A stretch of DNA of 64,000 bases, taken from Methyloversatilis thermotolerans (GTDB lineage Bacteria > Pseudomonadota > Gammaproteobacteria > Burkholderiales > Rhodocyclaceae). A program made the translations under genes and the position numbers. Of the stretch, positions 60,434 through 64,000 are shown in pieces (the stretch's first letter is position 1; every line of letters starts with the position of its first letter). The notes under the pieces were generated by a model. It was given only the letters and a program-made list of their open reading frames with translations, did not search any database and was not told the DNA's origin. Location of the stretch: NCBI RefSeq assembly GCF_000372885.1, contig NZ_KB889967.1, positions 1,140,786-1,204,785 on the forward strand. The letters are read 5' to 3'.

Positions 60434-61189
60434 ATGTGGATGTCTCGCCATACCGGCGTGCTGTGCTGCGCCGTACTTCTTTCGCCGCTATCCCACGCCG
60501 GTCAATGCGCAAGCGCAGCGGACTGGCTTCCAGTCATCGAGCTGTACACCTCAGAGGGCTGCAGCAGTTGCCCGCCGGCTGACGCCTGGCTTTCCACGTT
60601 CGCGCAACCTGGCGGCGCACAACGCGCCGTAGCGCTCGCCTTTCACGTGGATTACTGGAATTCACCTGGCTGGCGCGACCCCTACTCGAGCCCGGATCAT
60701 TCGGCACGACAACGACGCCTGGCGCGCGCGGAAGGCGGCAGCGTGGTGTACACGCCGCAGGTACGCATCGCGGGGGCAGACTTCCGCGGCTGGCGATCAA
60801 CCGCTTCGGTGGACGGTGCGCTGGCGGACGCCGGCATCCGGCGGGCAGCGCCCATCCGCATCCAGCAGACCGTCGACGGCAATCAGCTCCGCATCAGTGC
60901 GGCGCTCGATCTTCCGCCGTCGCGCGCGCTCTATCTCGCCCTGTATGAAATGCATCTGTCCAGTTCGGTCACAGGCGGCGAGAACACCGGGCGGCGACTG
61001 ACACACGACTTCGTGGTGCGGCAGTTCATCGGCCCCTTCAACACCGGTCGCGGCGCGACGGACTTCGCACACACGTTGGATCTGCCTGCCACGCCTGCCG
61101 GGCGCCGCTTCGGCATCGCGCTCGTCCAGGCAGACGCGCGGTCCGGTGCGGCCCTCAGCGCCGCCGCCGCGCCGCTGTGCGGCTCGTGA
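60434..61189 (+). CDS. DUF1223 secreted thioredoxin-like protein
   Basis: A 251-aa protein with a signal peptide (VLCCAVLLSPLSHAGQ). VIELYTSEGCSSCPPADAWL has the CxxC-type Cys pair at the DUF1223 start, AFHVDYWNSPGWRDPYS is the second conserved block, and TPQVRIAG the third. Its role is unknown; it may be a periplasmic redox or copper-handling protein. GGGAG is 8 bp before the ATG. Confidence 0.86.
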   Translation: MWMSRHTGVLCCAVLLSPLSHAGQCASAADWLPVIELYTSEGCSSCPPADAWLSTFAQPGGAQRAVALAFHVDYWNSPGWRDPYSSPDHSARQRRLARAEGGSVVYTPQVRIAGADFRGWRSTASVDGALADAGIRRAAPIRIQQTVDGNQLRISAALDLPPSRALYLALYEMHLSSSVTGGENTGRRLTHDFVVRQFIGPFNTGRGATDFAHTLDLPATPAGRRFGIALVQADARSGAALSAAAAPLCGS

Positions 61190-61329
61190 TCCGGTTCCCT
61201 GTCTGTCCGCACACACCCTGCGCACCGCGCCTGCGGGGCCGATGACGACAGGCCGGCATCGGCCCCGGCGCGCGGGCCGGCGCCATGGGCCGGTACAATA
61301 GGCGGCTTTCCGCCGCGCAGCCGCCTCAC

Positions 61330-62238
61330 ATGTCCATCCAGTGGTTTCCCGGTCACATGACCGCCGCACGCAAGCACGCGACCGACGCGATGAAGTCGGT
61401 CGACGTGGTGGTCGAGGTGCTCGACGCGCGGCTGCCCGAAGCCAGCAGCAATCCGATGATCCACGCGATACGCACGCACCGGAACCGTCCCTGTCTGAAG
61501 CTGCTGAACAAGGCCGACCTGGCCGACCCGGACGTGACCGCAGCGTGGCTCAAGCATTTCAACAGCCTGCCCAACACGAAGGCGGTCGCCATCTCGGCGC
61601 GCAAGCCGGGCGAAGCCAGCCGCATCCCGCAACTTGCCCAGTCGCTGGCGCCGCACCGCGACGACAACCTCAAGCCGCTGCGCCTCATCATCATGGGCAT
61701 CCCCAACGTCGGCAAATCCACGCTGATGAACGCGCTGGTGAAGAAAAAGGTGGCCGCCACCGGCGACGAACCGGCCATCACCAAAAGCATCCAGCGCATC
61801 CACCTGAATCCGCGGCTCACGCTGTACGACACCCCTGGCCTGATGTGGCCGAAGATCGAGCACGAAAGCGACGGACTCATGCTCGCCGCCAGCCATGCCA
61901 TCGGCCGCAACGCCATCATCGATGAAGAGGTCGCCACCTTCCTCGGCAACCTGCTGCAGCAGCGCTATCCGCACTACCTCACCGCGCGCTACGGCTGCAC
62001 GCCCGACATGGACGGCGTGTCGGTGATCGAGCACATCGCCGCCCGCCGCGGCTATCGCATCAAGGGCGGCACACCCGACATCGAAAAGGCCTCGTTCACC
62101 CTGTTGCAGGACTACCGCGACGGCCTGCTCGGCCGCATCAGCCTAGAAACCCCGGCGTCTCGCGCGCAAATGCTGGCCGAGGCGAAAGCGAAGGCAGCCG
62201 ATAAAGCCGACGAAATGGCCAGTGACGGGGCGGATTGA
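61330..62238 (+). CDS. Ribosome biogenesis GTPase YlqF/RbgA-like
   Basis: A 302-aa circularly permuted GTPase. G4 NKADLAD comes before G1 GIPNVGKST, and G3 is DTPGLMW, the order typical of the YlqF/YawG family. The start is MSIQWFPGHM, as in RbgA, which assists large ribosomal subunit assembly. The C-terminal tail is rich in Ala/Lys/Asp. It ends at a REP array. Confidence 0.93.
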   Translation: MSIQWFPGHMTAARKHATDAMKSVDVVVEVLDARLPEASSNPMIHAIRTHRNRPCLKLLNKADLADPDVTAAWLKHFNSLPNTKAVAISARKPGEASRIPQLAQSLAPHRDDNLKPLRLIIMGIPNVGKSTLMNALVKKKVAATGDEPAITKSIQRIHLNPRLTLYDTPGLMWPKIEHESDGLMLAASHAIGRNAIIDEEVATFLGNLLQQRYPHYLTARYGCTPDMDGVSVIEHIAARRGYRIKGGTPDIEKASFTLLQDYRDGLLGRISLETPASRAQMLAEAKAKAADKADEMASDGAD

Positions 62239-62249
62239 GCGCAAAAACG

Positions 62250-62765
62250 CGCCCTGCCCACGACCGGAGCCAGTTTGTCGTAGGAGCGAGCCCCGCTCGC
62301 GACCCCACCTCGAACGAAGCCCCGCGGCCCGCATGCGCCGCATCGCGGCCAGAGGCCGCTCCCACAACAGCTCGCACGGACCGCGAACGGAGCCCGGGTT
62401 TGTGGGAGCGGGCTTGCCCGCGATTCAGTCTCGAACGAAGCCGGCGGCCCGCATGAGCCGCATCGCGGCCAGAGGCCGCTCCCACAAGAACCCACGACAA
62501 ACACGAGCGGCGCCCGGGTCTGGTGGGAGCGGGCTTGCCCACGATGCAGCCTGAAACGAAGCCGGCGACCCGCATGCACCGCATCGCGGCCAGAGGCCGC
62601 TCCCACAAGAACTCGCGACAAACACGAGCGGAGCCCGGGTCTGGTGGGAGCGGGCTTGCCCCGCGATGCGGCTTCAAACGAAGCCCGCGACCCGCGTCAG
62701 CCGCATCGCGGCCAGAGGCCGCTCCCACGAGCTCGCCTCAGCGGCCGCTCCCGCAACCGCTCGCC
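62250..62765. repeat. Tandem REP units, second subfamily
   Basis: No gene in the 544-bp gap. One unit resembles the 50-kb array (GTAGGAGCGAGCCCCGCTCGC near 62280). About three further units carry GTGGGAGCGGGCTTGCCC-CGC (near 62400, 62521, 62643) paired with CATCGCGGCCAGAGGCCGCTCCCAC (near 62341, 62460, 62583, 62703), spaced about 120 bp. Confidence 0.9.
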
Positions 62766-62782
62766 TGAATCACGAACGCCGC

Positions 62783-63343
62783 TCACAGCGTGTCGAACAC
62801 CTCGCACTCGGCCAGCGGCTTGCCCGCCAGGTCCTTGGCCGACAGCAGCGGCTCGCCCTGCAGCGGCCAGTGCACGCCCACCGTCGCGTCGTTCCACGCC
62901 AGGCTGCGTTCGTGTTCCGGGGCGTAGTAGTCGGTCGTCTTGTACAGAAAGTCCGCGCTCTCGCTCATCACGTAGAAGCCGTGCGCGAAACCGGCCGGTA
63001 CCCAGAACTGCCGGTGGTTCTCGCCGCTCAGTTCCACCCCGTACCACTTGCCGAAGGTGGGCGAGGCGCGGCGCAGATCGACCGCCACGTCGAACACCCG
63101 CCCCTGCGCCACCCGCACCAGCTTGCCCTGCGGCTGGCGCACCTGGTAGTGCAGCCCGCGCAGCACGCCCTGTTGGCTGCGCGAGTGGTTGTCCTGCACG
63201 AACTCGACCCCGCTCAGCCCGGTCACTTCGGCAAAGGTGCGCGCATTGAAACTTTCCATGAAGAAGCCGCGCGCATCCCCGAACACCTTCGGTTCGAGCA
63301 CCAGCAGCCCCGCTATACCGGTTTCGGTCACTTTCATCGTCAT
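62783..63343 (-). CDS. rfbC: dTDP-4-dehydrorhamnose 3,5-epimerase
   Basis: A 186-aa cupin-fold enzyme, third step of dTDP-L-rhamnose synthesis. FGDARGFFMESFN, QDNHSRSQQGVLRGLHYQ (catalytic His), GRVFDVAVDLR and WVPAGFAHGFYV are family blocks. The ATG at 63341-63343 follows the rfbA stop by 1 bp. It supports an O-antigen/exopolysaccharide locus extending past the window. Confidence 0.95.
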   Translation of the reverse strand: MTMKVTETGIAGLLVLEPKVFGDARGFFMESFNARTFAEVTGLSGVEFVQDNHSRSQQGVLRGLHYQVRQPQGKLVRVAQGRVFDVAVDLRRASPTFGKWYGVELSGENHRQFWVPAGFAHGFYVMSESADFLYKTTDYYAPEHERSLAWNDATVGVHWPLQGEPLLSAKDLAGKPLAECEVFDTL

Positions 63344-63344
63344 C

Positions 63345-64000
63345 TCACTTTTTCTCGGCGGCATGGCGCCAATAGATGGCTTGCTGGTCTTCGATGATGC
63401 GCAGCAGGTATTGCCCGTAGCCGCTCTTGGCCAGCGGCGTGGCGATCTTCTTCAACTGCTCGGCATCGATCCAGCCCTGCCGCCACGCGATCTCTTCCGG
63501 GCACGATATCTTCAGGCCCTGTCTCTTTTCCAGCGTCTGGATGAACTGTGCGGCCTCGATCAGCGAGTCGTGCGTGCCGGTGTCCAGCCACGCGTGCCCG
63601 CGCCCCATCACCTGCACGTCCAGCTTGCCGCGTTCCAGATACACGCGGTTCAGATCGGTGATTTCCAGCTCTCCGCGCGGCGAGGGCTTCAGCCCCTTGG
63701 CGATCGTGCTCGCCTCGCCGTCGTAGAAGTACAGCCCGGTCACCGCGTAGCGGCTGCGCGGCTTCGCAGGCTTCTCTTCCAGGCTGATCGCGCGCCCGCT
63801 TGCATCGAACTCGACCACGCCATAGCGCTCCGGGTCATGCACCGGATAGGCGAACACCGTGGCCCCGCCCTCGCGCGCGTTCGCCGCCTTCAGGTCGTCG
63901 GCGAATTCGTGGCCGTAGAACAGGTTGTCACCGAGCACCAGCGCCGATGCGGCGCCACCGATGAAGTCCTCGCCAATGATGAAGGCCTGCGCCAGTCCGT
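63345..64000 (-). CDS. rfbA: Glucose-1-phosphate thymidylyltransferase (partial)
   Basis: The 5' end lies beyond the window. The visible C-terminal part begins [15 protein letters not shown] and continues [54 protein letters not shown] and [18 protein letters not shown], which are typical RfbA/RmlA blocks. It activates glucose-1-phosphate with dTTP in the first step of rhamnose synthesis. It is directly upstream of rfbC in the same direction. Confidence 0.95.
   Translation of the reverse strand, partial: GLAQAFIIGEDFIGGAASALVLGDNLFYGHEFADDLKAANAREGGATVFAYPVHDPERYGVVEFDASGRAISLEEKPAKPRSRYAVTGLYFYDGEASTIAKGLKPSPRGELEITDLNRVYLERGKLDVQVMGRGHAWLDTGTHDSLIEAAQFIQTLEKRQGLKISCPEEIAWRQGWIDAEQLKKIATPLAKSGYGQYLLRIIEDQQAIYWRHAAEKK

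Overview
The window is a high-GC chromosomal segment of a methylotrophic betaproteobacterium. It carries the tetrahydromethanopterin (H4MPT)-linked formaldehyde oxidation genes (fhcCDAB, mtdB, mch, fae), two PEP-CTERM exported proteins, a MexEF-OprN-type efflux operon and REP arrays with their RAYT transposase. This combination fits a Rhodocyclales-type methylotroph such as Methyloversatilis; the genus is an inference from gene content and was not tested by any search.

Region 1 (1-18.4 kb) is an iron and haem island. After the end of an N-acyltransferase gene, ppa and a dmeF-like metal exporter come hemP, bfd and bfr, then tonB-exbB-exbD. A Fur-box-like promoter follows, leading into an 81-aa unknown gene and a cysteine-free ribosomal protein S4 paralogue. 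Next are a PEP-CTERM protein, a haem-type TonB-dependent receptor, a 62-aa unknown gene behind a second Fur-like box, a second related PEP-CTERM protein and hmuSTUV. hmuV carries a one-base frameshift. feoA-feoB plus a small Cys-rich FeoB partner are on the opposite strand. Haem or Fe(II) would enter, electrons or energy would be supplied by TonB-ExbBD and the ABC pump, and iron would be stored in Bfr.

Region 2 (17.3-25.5 kb) is mostly housekeeping: a YdjM-like membrane protein, a 1312-aa FAD/Fe-S oxidoreductase, two uncharacterised proteins and serB-serC.

Region 3 (25.6-37.2 kb) is the C1 core. fhcB-A-D-C run leftward. A beta-RFAP synthase homologue, mtdB, an ATP-grasp protein, mch, a second ATP-grasp protein (orf5-like), a CitG-like protein (orf7-like) and fae run rightward. 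A perfect inverted repeat lies in the divergent promoter region. Fae condenses formaldehyde with H4MPT, MtdB and Mch take it to formyl-H4MPT, and FhcABCD releases formate. The RFAP synthase and the ATP-grasp and CitG-like genes probably make or modify the cofactors.

Region 4 (37.2-52.8 kb) is accessory: a HAD dehalogenase, a LysR regulator divergent from an alpha/beta-hydrolase lacking its catalytic Ser, RND adaptor, pump and outer membrane factor genes (the last with a REP element inside its 5' coding end), an SDR and a D-2-hydroxyacid dehydrogenase. These are followed by about 2 kb of tandem REP units flanking a RAYT transposase gene, and then an MtfA-like peptidase.

Region 5 (53-64 kb) holds an acyltransferase and a second C1 cluster: a HisA-related gene and homologues of the methanofuran enzymes MfnD, MfnF and MfnE. 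It continues with HAD hydrolase, a VapBC-like toxin-antitoxin pair with its own inverted repeat, a stand-alone BLUF photoreceptor, a DUF1223 protein, a YlqF/RbgA GTPase, more REP units, and the start of a dTDP-rhamnose locus (rfbC, rfbA) cut by the window end. I saw no tRNA, rRNA or CRISPR.
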